64,000 bases of DNA from Kribbella sp. NBC_01245. GTDB lineage: Bacteria; Actinomycetota; Actinomycetes; Propionibacteriales; Kribbellaceae. Under the pieces are notes generated by a model, which saw only the letters and a list, made by a program, of their open reading frames with translations, did not search any database and had not been told where the DNA came from. The translations under genes and the position numbers were made by a program. Position 1 is the stretch's first letter. Each line of letters begins with the position of its first letter. Positions 42,075 to 50,685 of this stretch are shown piece by piece. The stretch lies in the NCBI RefSeq assembly GCF_036226525.1, contig NZ_CP108487.1, positions 6,510,001 through 6,574,000 on the forward strand, in the 5' to 3' direction.

Positions 42075-42979
42075 GCGAGAAGCTCGACGGCGTCATCGTG
42101 GCGACCGCCCTGCCGTATGCCGAGGACGCGAGTGCGCCTGCCGGGTTGCGGCCCGACTATGACCGGTACGCGGAGCACTGCCGCTGGTTGATCGAGAGCG
42201 GCTGCCGTGGTGTCGGCCCGAACGGTTCGCTGGGGGAGTACTCGTCGCTGACCGATGACGAGCGCCGTACCGTGGCCAAGACCGCGATCGAGGCCGTTGG
42301 CAACGATGGTGTGGTCGTCGTCGGCGTACACGGCGCGGGCGCGCACCAGGCTCGCAAGTGGGCCGAGCTCGCCGCGGAGGATGGCGCGGACGGGGTGTTG
42401 TGCCTGCCGCCGACGATGTATCGCGCGAACCGGTCCGAGGTGATCCACCATTTCACCGAGGTCGCGAAGGCCGGGTTGCCGGTGATGGTCTACAACAACC
42501 CGCACGACACCAAGGTCGACCTCACGCCCGACATCCTCGCCGAGCTGGCGCAGATCGAGAACGTGGTCGCGGTCAAGGAGTTCACCGGCGACGTCCGGCG
42601 CATCCTGGAGATCCGCGAGGTCGCGCCCGACCTGGCCGTGATCGCCGGCGCGGACGACCTGACCCTCGAGGCGTTGCTGATGGGCGCGACGGGCTGGTTC
42701 GCCGGCTTCCCGAACGTCTTCCCGGCCGAGTCGGTCAAGCTGTACAACCTTGCCCTGCAGGGGAATCTCGCCGAGGCGCGTGCGCTTTACGAACCGCTCG
42801 TGGCCGCTTTCCGGTGGGACTCGCGGGTGGAGTTCGTTCAGGCGATCAAGTACGGCATGGACTATGTCGGGCGATTCGGCGGCCCGTGCCGTCCGCCGCG
42901 TGGGCCGCTCGTGCCGGAGCACCTGGCTCAGCTCGAACTCGACATGAAGAAGGCCGTCGAGTACCTGCGGGCGGTCTGA
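42071..42979 (+). CDS. hypD: Pyrroline-4-hydroxy-2-carboxylate deaminase (DapA family)
   Basis: The GTG at 42071 overlaps the previous stop and gives 302 residues. This dihydrodipicolinate-synthase-like aldolase has Schiff-base Lys169 in VAVKEFTG, Tyr141 in MVYNNP and a substrate-binding VGPNGSLGEYSSLT near residue 48. In the hydroxyproline pathway, the DapA-family member hydrolyses the pyrroline product to 2-oxoglutarate semialdehyde and ammonia. The neighbours make this much more likely than lysine biosynthesis. The semialdehyde dehydrogenase is not in the window. Confidence 0.85.
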   Translation: MSEKLDGVIVATALPYAEDASAPAGLRPDYDRYAEHCRWLIESGCRGVGPNGSLGEYSSLTDDERRTVAKTAIEAVGNDGVVVVGVHGAGAHQARKWAELAAEDGADGVLCLPPTMYRANRSEVIHHFTEVAKAGLPVMVYNNPHDTKVDLTPDILAELAQIENVVAVKEFTGDVRRILEIREVAPDLAVIAGADDLTLEALLMGATGWFAGFPNVFPAESVKLYNLALQGNLAEARALYEPLVAAFRWDSRVEFVQAIKYGMDYVGRFGGPCRPPRGPLVPEHLAQLELDMKKAVEYLRAV

Positions 42980-42980
42980 C

Positions 42981-43982
42981 ATGCGCGCGGCCCGTTCGAT
43001 CAGCGCAGTCGACTCGCACACCGAGGGCATGCCGACCCGCGTCGTCACCGGCGGCGTCGGCGTGATCCCCGGCGCCACCATGGCGGAGCGACGTATCCAC
43101 TTCATGGCCCACCAGGACGACCTGCGGCTGTTTCTGATGAACGAGCCGCGCGGCCATTCGGCGATGAGTGGCGCCATCCTGCAACCGCCGACGCGACCAG
43201 ATGCCGACTGGGGTGTGCTGTACGTCGAGGTGTCCGGCTATCTGCCGATGTGCGGCCACGGCACCATCGGCGTTGCCACCGTGCTGGTCGAGACCGGTAT
43301 GGTCCCGGTCGTCGAGCCCATCACCACGATCCGTCTCGACACCCCGGCCGGCCTGGTCATCGCAGAAGTTGCTGTGAGCAACGGAAAGGCCGAGCACGTC
43401 ACGATCCAGAACGTGCCGGCCTATTCGCACGCGCTCGACGCGGTCATCGACGTACCGGGGCTTGGGTCGATCACGTACGACATGGCGTACGGCGGCAACT
43501 ACTACGCGATCTTGCCGCTGGAGCAGCTCGGGATTCCGTTCGACCGGGCGGAGAAGGACCGGATTCTTGCCGCGGGCCTGGCGATCATGGACGCCATCAA
43601 TGAGAAGGACCGGCCCGTGCATCCGCTCGACGCGAGCATCTCGGGTTGCAAGCACGTCCAGTTCACCGCGCCCGGCCAGGACGGCAGCCATTCCCGCAAC
43701 GCGATGGCAATTCACCCCGGCTGGTTCGATCGGTCGCCGTGCGGCACGGGTACTTGCGCGCGAATGGCGCAATTGCACGCACGCGGCGAGCTTGCCCTAG
43801 GCAACGATTTCGTCAACGAGTCCTTCATCGGCACCCGTTTCACGGGTCGTCTCATCGAGGAAACCACTGTCGGTCCTCACGTCGGCCTGATCCCCACGGT
43901 CACCGGCCGAGCCTGGATCACCGGCCTCGCGACGTACCTCTTGGACCCGGACGACCCCTTCCCCACGGGCTTCCAGCTCTAG
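42981..43982 (+). CDS. 4-hydroxyproline 2-epimerase (proline racemase family)
   Basis: This 333-residue enzyme carries both catalytic Cys: Cys91 in MCGHGTIG and Cys254 in SPCGTGTCARM. With two Cys it is an epimerase and not the trans-3-hydroxyproline dehydratase, in which the second is Thr or Ser. It turns trans-4-hydroxy-L-proline into cis-4-hydroxy-D-proline, the substrate of the dehydrogenase encoded upstream. The gene follows the deaminase by 1 bp and is the last of the operon, followed by hairpin R3. Confidence 0.9.
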   Translation: MRAARSISAVDSHTEGMPTRVVTGGVGVIPGATMAERRIHFMAHQDDLRLFLMNEPRGHSAMSGAILQPPTRPDADWGVLYVEVSGYLPMCGHGTIGVATVLVETGMVPVVEPITTIRLDTPAGLVIAEVAVSNGKAEHVTIQNVPAYSHALDAVIDVPGLGSITYDMAYGGNYYAILPLEQLGIPFDRAEKDRILAAGLAIMDAINEKDRPVHPLDASISGCKHVQFTAPGQDGSHSRNAMAIHPGWFDRSPCGTGTCARMAQLHARGELALGNDFVNESFIGTRFTGRLIEETTVGPHVGLIPTVTGRAWITGLATYLLDPDDPFPTGFQL

Positions 43983-43987
43983 CCGTA

Positions 43988-44088
43988 CTTCTTTTGCGAC
44001 GATCGGACCCGATTTGCCGCTGCGAGGCAGCCTGCACCTGACAGGTAGTAGACGAGCGGCAAATCGGGTCCGATCGTCGCAAAAGAAG
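43988..44088. repeat. Long perfect hairpin R3 (34-bp stem)
   Basis: The arms 43988-44021 and 44055-44088 are exact complements with a 33-nt loop. The outer TTCTTTTGCG resembles the ends of R4, but the inner part (CGATTTGCCGCT) differs. It lies between two convergent operons, ending 6 bp after one stop codon and 7 bp before the other. Confidence 0.95.
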
Positions 44089-44095
44089 GGGCAGC

Positions 44096-44929
44096 TCAGC
44101 CGGTGAACGTCAAAGGTTGGCCGGGGCGGAGTTGGGCGCAGGTGGGGAGCGAGGCGTCGGTTACGTAGGCGATGACTGGGTAGCCGCCGGTGACCGGGTG
44201 GTCGGCGAGGAAGAGTACGGGCAGGCCTGAGGGTGGGATTTGTAGCGCGCCGACGGCCATGCCCTCGCTGGGGAGTTCGCCTTCGCGGGTTCGGGTCAGC
44301 GGCTCGCCGTCGAGGCGTACGCCGACGCGGTTGCTGTTGCTGTTGACGGTATAGGTCTGCCCAGTGAGCAACGCCCAAGCCTTCTCGTCGAACCAGTCGC
44401 ACCGCGGCCCCGGCACGATCCCCACTCGCACAAGGCCTTCCGGCGGAGCCGCCACCGGGGCAAAGTCGACGCCCGGCATCGGCAGCTCCGCCGTGCCAAC
44501 CGGGAGTACGTCGCCCGTGGCAAGCGGCGCCGGGCCGAGACCAGCGAGTACGTCGCTCGATCGCGAACCGAGCACCGGCTCGACGTCGAACCCGCCACGC
44601 ACAGCGACGTAGGTCCGCAGCCCGCTGGTCGGCGGCCCGAACCGAAGGACCGTGCCGCGCCCGACCTGATGCGGGGCGTTAAGCGGTACGCCGGTGCAAG
44701 GCGCGCCAGTGATGGCGATGACCAGGTCCGTCTCGGCCAGCAGCACCAGCCCGCCGAACGTCAACTCGAGCACAGCCGCGCCTTGGGTATTGCCAACCAG
44801 GCGATTGGCCAACGCGTACGCGGCGAGGTCGCAGGCGCCGGACCGACCAATACCGAGTGCGGCCTGTCCCGGGCGACCCGCGTCCTGGATCGTTGTCAAA
44901 GGCCCCGATTCGAGCACGGTGAAGCTCAT
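44096..44929 (-). CDS. pxpC: 5-oxoprolinase subunit C (KipA-like)
   Basis: The ATG at 44929 overlaps the stop of pxpB. The 277-residue protein has the biotin-dependent carboxylase-like domain of KipA/PxpC: SGPLTTIQDAGRPGQAALGIGRSG near the start, then ELTFGGLVLL and VNSNSNRVGVRLDG, and the late GLPVLFLADHPVTGGYPVIA. With PxpA and PxpB it opens 5-oxo-L-proline to glutamate using ATP. The order C-B-A is written from the end of the operon, so A is read first. KipA was once seen only as an anti-kinase regulator in Bacillus. Confidence 0.9.
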   Translation of the reverse strand: MSFTVLESGPLTTIQDAGRPGQAALGIGRSGACDLAAYALANRLVGNTQGAAVLELTFGGLVLLAETDLVIAITGAPCTGVPLNAPHQVGRGTVLRFGPPTSGLRTYVAVRGGFDVEPVLGSRSSDVLAGLGPAPLATGDVLPVGTAELPMPGVDFAPVAAPPEGLVRVGIVPGPRCDWFDEKAWALLTGQTYTVNSNSNRVGVRLDGEPLTRTREGELPSEGMAVGALQIPPSGLPVLFLADHPVTGGYPVIAYVTDASLPTCAQLRPGQPLTFTG

Positions 44930-45537
44930 TCGGACACCTCGGCAAAGCGGACGCGTACACCCGGGCGCAGCAGCGCGGCCGGCTCGCGCTTGAGGTCGAA
45001 AACCGCGATCGAGGTCCGGCCGATCAACTGCCAGCCGCCCGGCGATTCGCGCGGATAAACCCCACTGAACTCGGCGGCCAACGCGATCGATCCCGGCGGC
45101 ACCTTGGTACGCGGCGACGACCGGCGCGGGATATCCCAATCGCCGCCGCTGGTGAGATACCCAAAGCCCGGTGCGAATCCGCAGAACGCGACGGTCCACT
45201 CCTCGCCGGTATGACGCTCGACGACTTCGCGCTCGGAGCACCCGAGCAATTCCGCGACATCGCCCAGATCCGCGCCGTCGTACACGACCGGGATCTCGAC
45301 GAGCTCTCCCGTGGCTCGCCGATCGGCCCGTACGGTCGTTGCCTTGAGCACCTTTTCCAACGAGGCCAATGAACTCGCCGCGAGGTCGATCGAGACCATC
45401 ACCGTACGCGCGGCCGGGACGAGGTCCACGACCCCGGCGGGCGGATCGGCCGCCAGGGTCGCGTAGTACCCGAGAACCTCGTCGAGGGAGTCGAGCTCGA
45501 CCAGCAACGCCGACTCCCCGCAGGGCAATACCCGCAT
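44926..45537 (-). CDS. pxpB: 5-oxoprolinase subunit B (KipI-like)
   Basis: This 203-residue protein matches KipI/PxpB in length. It starts VLPCGESALLVEL and has the carboxyltransferase-like C-terminal part with FCGFAPGFGYLTSG and SIALAAEFSGVYPRESPGGW. It forms the catalytic complex with PxpC. Its ATG overlaps the pxpA stop by one base (TGATG), so the three subunits are made together. Two overlapping junctions in a row argue for one complex. Confidence 0.9.
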   Translation of the reverse strand: MRVLPCGESALLVELDSLDEVLGYYATLAADPPAGVVDLVPAARTVMVSIDLAASSLASLEKVLKATTVRADRRATGELVEIPVVYDGADLGDVAELLGCSEREVVERHTGEEWTVAFCGFAPGFGYLTSGGDWDIPRRSSPRTKVPPGSIALAAEFSGVYPRESPGGWQLIGRTSIAVFDLKREPAALLRPGVRVRFAEVSE

Positions 45538-46289
45538 CAGGTCGCGAACGGGCTCAACGAAACGCCCGCCCCGGTCAGGCCGGCCCGGACCGTACGCGCG
45601 ATCTCCACGGCACCAGGCGTATCCCCGTGCACACAGATCGACCCGGGCGACAGCCGCAGCGAACCACCCGCGCTGTCCTCGATCGGCTCACCCGTTGCCA
45701 TCGCGATACAACGAGCCGCGATCGTCGTACCGTCGTGAAGTACGGCACCCTCCAACCGGCGCGAGACCAACGTGCCGTCCGGGTTGTACGCCCGGTCCGC
45801 GAACGCCTCGTGCACCACAGTCAGGCCGCGAGCGGCTGCGAGGCGGAGCCAGGCCGCGCCGGGCAGGCCGAGAACCGGCAGGGTGGCGTCGTACTCGGCG
45901 ACAGCTTCGACGACAGCGGCGGCCTGCTGCTCGTGGTGCACGATCGTGTTGTACAGGGCGCCATGCGGTTTGACGTAGCGGACCCGCGAACCACCGATCC
46001 GGGCGAACGCGTCGAGCGCGGCGATCTGGTAGACGACCTCGTCGCGCAGCGCGGCCGGCTCGATATCGATGAACCGGCGACCGAACCCCGGCTTGTCGTT
46101 GTAACCGACGTGCGCGCCGATCGCGACACCTCGCTCGGCCGCGGCCCCGGTGACCCGCCGCATGATCGACGGATCACCCGCGTGGAAACCGCAGGCAACG
46201 TTCGCACTGGTGACGACGTCCAGCAACGCCAGGTCGTCACCCATCGACCAAGAGCCGAAGCCCTCGCCCAGATCGGCGTTCAGATCCAT
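45537..46289 (-). CDS. pxpA: 5-oxoprolinase subunit A (LamB/YcsF family)
   Basis: The ATG at 46289 has an AGAGGA ribosome site and gives 250 residues. Family markers are DLNADLGEGFGSW at the start, NVACGFHAGDPSIM, GAHVGYNDKPGFGRR, VRYVKPHGALYN and SICVHGDTPGA. YcsF proteins supply the substrate-binding part that acts on 5-oxoproline. It begins the pxpABC operon and follows the transporter gene by 40 bp. Confidence 0.92.
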   Translation of the reverse strand: MDLNADLGEGFGSWSMGDDLALLDVVTSANVACGFHAGDPSIMRRVTGAAAERGVAIGAHVGYNDKPGFGRRFIDIEPAALRDEVVYQIAALDAFARIGGSRVRYVKPHGALYNTIVHHEQQAAAVVEAVAEYDATLPVLGLPGAAWLRLAAARGLTVVHEAFADRAYNPDGTLVSRRLEGAVLHDGTTIAARCIAMATGEPIEDSAGGSLRLSPGSICVHGDTPGAVEIARTVRAGLTGAGVSLSPFAT

Positions 46290-46329
46290 TTCAGGTCCTC
46301 TCACGTTCCCCTTCTAAAACCAACAGAAC

Positions 46330-47631
46330 TTAGCCGAAGAGCTCGATGACCGGCCGCACCGATCGCACCGCCAGGTAGATGGTGAGCAGCCAGGCCAGCC
46401 AGCCGATCCCCAGCAACCATCGTGGGTACGAGTACCCACGGAGCAGATCCTTGCGCCGCGTCGCCACCCACAGCAGCACGCCGATACCGACGGGCAGCAG
46501 CAGACCGTTGAAGGCTCCCGCGAAAACGAGCAACGTGGTCGGCGCCGTGCCGACGGACAGATAGATGATCGTCGTGACCGCGATGAACGCCACCACGGTC
46601 CAGGTGCGGGCCCGATCGCTGGTCTTCGTCCGGCTGGTGATGAACGAGACGGTCGTGTACGACGCCCCGATGACCGACGTGATCGCGGCGGCCCAGAGCA
46701 CGATGCCGAAAACGCGCAGGCCGACCTCGCCGGCCGCGATCTGAAACGCCGACGCGGCAGGGCTGGCCTTGTCGAGGGTGGCACCGCCGGCGACCACACC
46801 GAGGATGGCCAGGAACAGGACGATCCGCATCACGCCGGTGATCAGGATGCCGGTCACCGAACCGCGGGTGATGTCCCGCACGTGCTGCGGCCCGGAAACG
46901 CCCGAGTCGAGCAGGCGGTGCGCCCCGGCGTACACGATGTAGCCACCGATCGTGCCGCCGATCAGCGTGGTGATGGCGAGGAAGTCGACCTGCTCGGGCA
47001 GCACGACGTTCTTCAGTGCGGTGCCGACCGGCGGACCCGAGGTGATCGCGATGTAGGCGGTGAGCAGGATCATCAGCGTGCCGAGGCCGAAGACGATCCG
47101 GTCCACCGCGAGACCCGCCCGCTTGGACAAGAAGATGCCGATCGCGATCAGTGCGGAGAGCGCGCCACCGATCTTGGGATCGAGGCCGAGCATGGCGTCC
47201 GTGCCGAGCCCGGCGCCGGAGACGTTGCCGATGTTGAAGACCAGGCCGCCGGCGAACAGCAGCCCCGCCATCACCCAGCCGAGGCCGGGCTGGACCAGGT
47301 TGCCGAGCTCTTGCGCGCGCCGGCCGGAGACGCCGATGACGCGCCAGACGTTCAACTGCAGGGCGATATCGACCAGGATCGAGACCGCGATCGCGAACGC
47401 GAAGGCCGCTCCCAGCTGAACCGTGAACGTCGTGGTCTGGGTGATGAACCCGGGCCCGATCGCGGACGTGGCCATCAGGAACATCGCGCCGATCAGGGTC
47501 GACCGGGTGCTCGTCTTCATCGCGCCATCGGGCGTCTTCTTGCCCGCCGCGGTCTCGTGCGGCGTCTTACCGGTACGGCGCACCGGGCGGGCGGTGGATC
47601 GGGCTGGGGGTTTCGAGCCGGGCTTGTTCAT
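46330..47631 (-). CDS. NRAMP-like membrane transporter (YcsG-like)
   Basis: This 433-residue protein has a basic N-terminal tail of about 40 residues and 11 or more membrane helices of the NRAMP/APC fold. The metal-ion signature DPGN of true NRAMP transporters is replaced in helix 1 by ATSAIGPGFITQ, so the substrate is probably not a divalent metal. In Bacillus subtilis the homologue ycsG lies in the same cluster with ycsF, ycsI and kipIA. Transport of 5-oxoproline or a related amide is the natural guess. Confidence 0.8.
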   Translation of the reverse strand: MNKPGSKPPARSTARPVRRTGKTPHETAAGKKTPDGAMKTSTRSTLIGAMFLMATSAIGPGFITQTTTFTVQLGAAFAFAIAVSILVDIALQLNVWRVIGVSGRRAQELGNLVQPGLGWVMAGLLFAGGLVFNIGNVSGAGLGTDAMLGLDPKIGGALSALIAIGIFLSKRAGLAVDRIVFGLGTLMILLTAYIAITSGPPVGTALKNVVLPEQVDFLAITTLIGGTIGGYIVYAGAHRLLDSGVSGPQHVRDITRGSVTGILITGVMRIVLFLAILGVVAGGATLDKASPAASAFQIAAGEVGLRVFGIVLWAAAITSVIGASYTTVSFITSRTKTSDRARTWTVVAFIAVTTIIYLSVGTAPTTLLVFAGAFNGLLLPVGIGVLLWVATRRKDLLRGYSYPRWLLGIGWLAWLLTIYLAVRSVRPVIELFG

Positions 47632-47671
47632 GGTGCGCTCCTGGGTCTCAGGTGGGCGGATCCGTCACGGA

Positions 47672-49006
47672 TCAGCGGCGGATGGCCCGGCCGGCGGCCT
47701 CGACGAGGGCGACGGTCTGGTCCACGACGGCCTTGCGGTCAGCCTCGAATTCGGGGCTGGTGAGCGCACCCGGGTCGGTCGGATACACCAGCGCGGAGAT
47801 GTGCAGGTGACCGCCGGGCAGGCTCTTGTGTCCGGTACCGAGCCGCAGGCGGTTCGTCCGGTACATGCTTTCGTTCGACAGATAGTTGCCGCCCGGCGCA
47901 CTTGCCGCCCGCGAACCCGGCGACGGGTCGGGTGCGGTCCGCAACGCGGCCGGGTCGGGGAAGGTGCCCGCGGGCCATTCGGTGATGCCCGGGTTGAGCT
48001 TGACCGGCCACGGACCCGTGCCCGCGTCGATCATCGCCTGGTACGGCAGCGTGGTGTGGATGAACTGCGGCGACGGCTGCGGCTGCGGCCACAACGCGGC
48101 GGCGGAGATCGGCCCGTAGTTGATCGAGCGGTTGTTGTCGGGCGAGCCGCCACGGAAACCGCCGGCCCACTTCTCGATGTTCATCTGGCCGCGTCCGGTC
48201 TGGCTGATCGTCATCAAGGCGTCGATCGAGCCCTGGTACGCCGGGTGGGTGCGGGCGACGAGCCAAGGGCCGAAGGCGTCCTCGACGATGCCCTGGTCGA
48301 AGTCGGTCCAGTTCACCGGGAAGACCACGGCCTGGATCGTCACCTTGCCCTGGCTGGTCTGGACGGTGCGGCCGTCGAGCTGGAGGGCCGAGGCGCCGGA
48401 GGGGTTCGAGTTCCGCAGGCTCGCGTCGAGGCTGTAGGTGTCGAACCCGCTGACCAGCATTCGCTTGCCTTGGTTGGGGAAACTAACGGCGTCGATGCCG
48501 CGCGAGGCGTAGCTCAGCTGCCGGATCATCGCCTGGCGCTGCAGGCTCGTGAGGGTGAACCCGGGCTTCCACTCGCGGACGGCGCGGCTCATCGTCGTAC
48601 GGGCCCAGTAGAGCGGACGGTCGTCGTACCGGTCGATGGTGCCGGTCGTGATGCGGCCCTGGGCACGGTCGACCGCCGTACGCCAGAGGGTCGAGCCGGC
48701 GGCCTCGATGGCGGCACTGGCCTCGCTGACGTTCGTGTAGGCGCAGAGCTTTGCGGCGAAGTCGTCGACGATCGTTTGGAAGCCGGCGGCCTCGATGAAC
48801 TCGCGGGCCGCGGGAGCGGTCTTGCCGGGGAGGGTGAGGCCGAGGCGCTGCTCCTCGACGGTCAGGACGGGCGCTGGGTCCAGGACGCAGGCAGAGGACG
48901 GATCTGCCGCCTGCGTTGCGGCTTGAGTCACGGGCGTGCTTCCGGTGGTGAGCGCTAGGGCTGTCACCAGGTTCGTAGCGACGAGCAGGGCGGGGAGGGC
49001 GCGCAT
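47672..49006 (-). CDS. Secreted pyroglutamyl-peptidase-like protein
   Basis: This 444-residue protein has a signal peptide (about 1-30) and a long N-terminal region, then a domain resembling pyroglutamyl peptidase I: MLVSGFDTYSLDASLRNSNP aligns with the enzyme's VLVTGFEPFG region. NIEKWAGG supplies the active Glu (278), HTTLP matches its STLP, and GGHLHISAL gives a His near residue 400. The usual Cys in AGTYVCN is Ser377 here (NYLSNES). It would free pyroglutamate from peptides outside the cell, next to the genes that use it. The Ser may lower or change activity. Confidence 0.7.
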   Translation of the reverse strand: MRALPALLVATNLVTALALTTGSTPVTQAATQAADPSSACVLDPAPVLTVEEQRLGLTLPGKTAPAAREFIEAAGFQTIVDDFAAKLCAYTNVSEASAAIEAAGSTLWRTAVDRAQGRITTGTIDRYDDRPLYWARTTMSRAVREWKPGFTLTSLQRQAMIRQLSYASRGIDAVSFPNQGKRMLVSGFDTYSLDASLRNSNPSGASALQLDGRTVQTSQGKVTIQAVVFPVNWTDFDQGIVEDAFGPWLVARTHPAYQGSIDALMTISQTGRGQMNIEKWAGGFRGGSPDNNRSINYGPISAAALWPQPQPSPQFIHTTLPYQAMIDAGTGPWPVKLNPGITEWPAGTFPDPAALRTAPDPSPGSRAASAPGGNYLSNESMYRTNRLRLGTGHKSLPGGHLHISALVYPTDPGALTSPEFEADRKAVVDQTVALVEAAGRAIRR

Positions 49007-49057
49007 CGGGTCTCCTCAGGTAAGGCCTTGACCACTGCGGGTAATTCGTCGAGAGTA

Positions 49058-49076
49058 AGGATTGTTGAACAATCCT
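49058..49076. promoter_or_regulatory. Candidate GntR operator between pyroglutamate operons
   Basis: AGGATTGT and ACAATCCT, separated by TGA, form a perfect 8-bp palindrome in the divergent gap between the peptidase-like gene and the GntR gene. TTGT-N3-ACAA is a typical centre for FadR-type GntR sites. Confidence 0.6.
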
Positions 49077-49148
49077 GCAAGAGGTTCTTTCAACTCGCGA
49101 CCATCTTTCGGCTCGCGGCGATTACCAGGCGTAGGTGATGATGCGAAG

Positions 49149-49889
49149 GTGACGACGATCAACGAGGCGACCCCGTCATCGACTGGTGGGGCAGCTGGCC
49201 GTGAGGCCGATTGGCTTGGCGCGGTCGCGGCTGAGGCTGCGCTGTTCGGCCCGAGCAGTTCCGCCGAGCGGGCGGCCGACATCCTGCGCAAGCAGATCAC
49301 CGAGGGCCGGCTCCGGCCCGGTTCGCGCGTGCCGGAGAAGGAACTCGCCGCCGCCGCGAAGGTCAGCCGCAACACCCTGCGCGAGGCTTTCCGGCTGCTC
49401 AGTCACGAGGGTCTGCTGGTTTACGAGATGCACCGCGGGGTCTTCGTGCCGCAGCCGACCGAGGCGGACGTGGTCGACCTCTACCGCCTTCGCCGGGTGC
49501 TCGAATGCGACGTGTTACGGGGTCTCGAAGGGCTCGATTCGGACCGGCTGGTGCCGCTCCGGGCCGCGCTCGAGCACAGCGAGGCGGCCGCGGTGGCAGG
49601 GGATTGGGCCGAGGTCGGTACCGGCAACATGCGCTTCCACGAGCACCTGGTCGGGCTTGCGGACAGTCCGCGCATCAACGCGGTCACCGCGCGCCTCGTC
49701 GCCGAACTGCGGCTGATCTTCCACATCATCGCCCAGCCGCAAGAGCTCCACGAGCCGTACATCGCCCGTAATCGGGCAATCCTCGAACTGCTCGAAAACG
49801 GCCGGTACGGGGACGCGGCCGACGAACTCCACCAGTACTTGCTCGACTCAGAAGAACGCATCCTCGCGGCTTTCCGATCCGTCAGTTAG
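49149..49889 (+). CDS. GntR-family regulator, FadR (FCD) subfamily
   Basis: The GTG at 49149 gives 246 residues; the ribosome site is weak, and an in-frame GTG a few codons upstream is possible. The winged helix is ADILRKQITEGRLRPGSRVP with VSRNTLREAFRLLSHEGLL, and the FCD domain has RLRRVLECDVLRGL and a metal-type His pair in RFHEHLV and later. It is divergent from the leftward pyroglutamate genes and 12 bp upstream of the YcsI-like gene, so it probably controls both. Confidence 0.88.
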   Translation: MTTINEATPSSTGGAAGREADWLGAVAAEAALFGPSSSAERAADILRKQITEGRLRPGSRVPEKELAAAAKVSRNTLREAFRLLSHEGLLVYEMHRGVFVPQPTEADVVDLYRLRRVLECDVLRGLEGLDSDRLVPLRAALEHSEAAAVAGDWAEVGTGNMRFHEHLVGLADSPRINAVTARLVAELRLIFHIIAQPQELHEPYIARNRAILELLENGRYGDAADELHQYLLDSEERILAAFRSVS

Positions 49890-49901
49890 GTAGGGATTCA
49901 C

Positions 49902-50663
49902 GTGACGTCCGTCAGATTGGCTTATCGCGAAGGGCTGGTGGAGCCGACCAGCGGTCGTGCGCCCGGTTACGCCCAGGCCAACCTGGTCGTACTGCCCAAG
50001 GACTGGGCGTACGACATGCTGCTCTTCGCCCAGCGCAACCCCAAGCCGGTGCCGCTGTTCGATGTGACCGACGCCGGCTCGTTCAGTACGACGCTCGCTG
50101 CCGACGCCGACCTGCGGACGGACCTGCCGCTCTACCGGGTGTGGGAGAACGGGGAGTTGGTGTCCGAGGTCCCGGATGTGCGGGAGCTGTGGCGGGACGA
50201 TCTGGTCAGCTTCCTGATCGGGTGCAGCTTCAGCTTCGAATCGGCGTTGATCGAGGCCGGGGTGCCGGTGCGCAATATCGAGCAGGGGACCAACGTGTCG
50301 ATGTATCGCACCAACCTCGACTGCCGTCCCGCCGGTCGGCTCTCTGGGCCGATGGTCGTGTCCATGCGTCCGATCCCGGCGGCGCTGGTTCCGCTGGCGG
50401 TCCAGATCACCGCCCGGATGCCCCAGGTCCACGGCGCCCCCATCCACGTCGGCTCTCCCGAAACCCTCGGCATCACCGACCTATCCACCCCCGACTTCGG
50501 CGACCCGGTCACCTTCGCCCCCGGCGACATCCCCGTCTTCTGGGCCTGCGGCGTAACCCCGCAGGCCGCGTTGATGGCCTCCCGCCCTCCATTCGCCCTG
50601 ACCCACGCTCCCGGCCACATGTTCATCACCGATACCCCCGAATCCACCTACCGCCTCGGCTAG
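49902..50663 (+). CDS. DUF1445 protein (YcsI-like, D-glutamate cyclase family)
   Basis: The 253-residue protein starts at a GTG. Family markers are GRAPGYAQANLVVLP, SFLIGCSFSFESALIEAG, VSMRPIP and a Cys-containing VFWACGVTPQAAL followed by THAPGHMFITD. DUF1445 proteins were called hydro-lyases; members related to the mammalian C-terminal homologue act as D-glutamate cyclase, interconverting D-glutamate and 5-oxo-D-proline. Being next to 5-oxoprolinase genes, as in Bacillus, fits that. Confidence 0.85.
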   Translation: MTSVRLAYREGLVEPTSGRAPGYAQANLVVLPKDWAYDMLLFAQRNPKPVPLFDVTDAGSFSTTLAADADLRTDLPLYRVWENGELVSEVPDVRELWRDDLVSFLIGCSFSFESALIEAGVPVRNIEQGTNVSMYRTNLDCRPAGRLSGPMVVSMRPIPAALVPLAVQITARMPQVHGAPIHVGSPETLGITDLSTPDFGDPVTFAPGDIPVFWACGVTPQAALMASRPPFALTHAPGHMFITDTPESTYRLG

Positions 50664-50685
50664 TACTGCGGACTACAGTTCGAGC

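Noticed and set aside
42071..42979. Dihydrodipicolinate synthase for lysine biosynthesis
   Set aside because: The DapA-like enzyme lies in an operon of hydroxyproline genes with overlapping stops and starts, so the deaminase role is more likely.
47672..48958. Long plus-strand frames opposite the peptidase-like gene
   Set aside because: They are mirror frames in high-GC DNA with Arg- and Val-rich products. The minus-strand product has a signal peptide and recognisable domain blocks.
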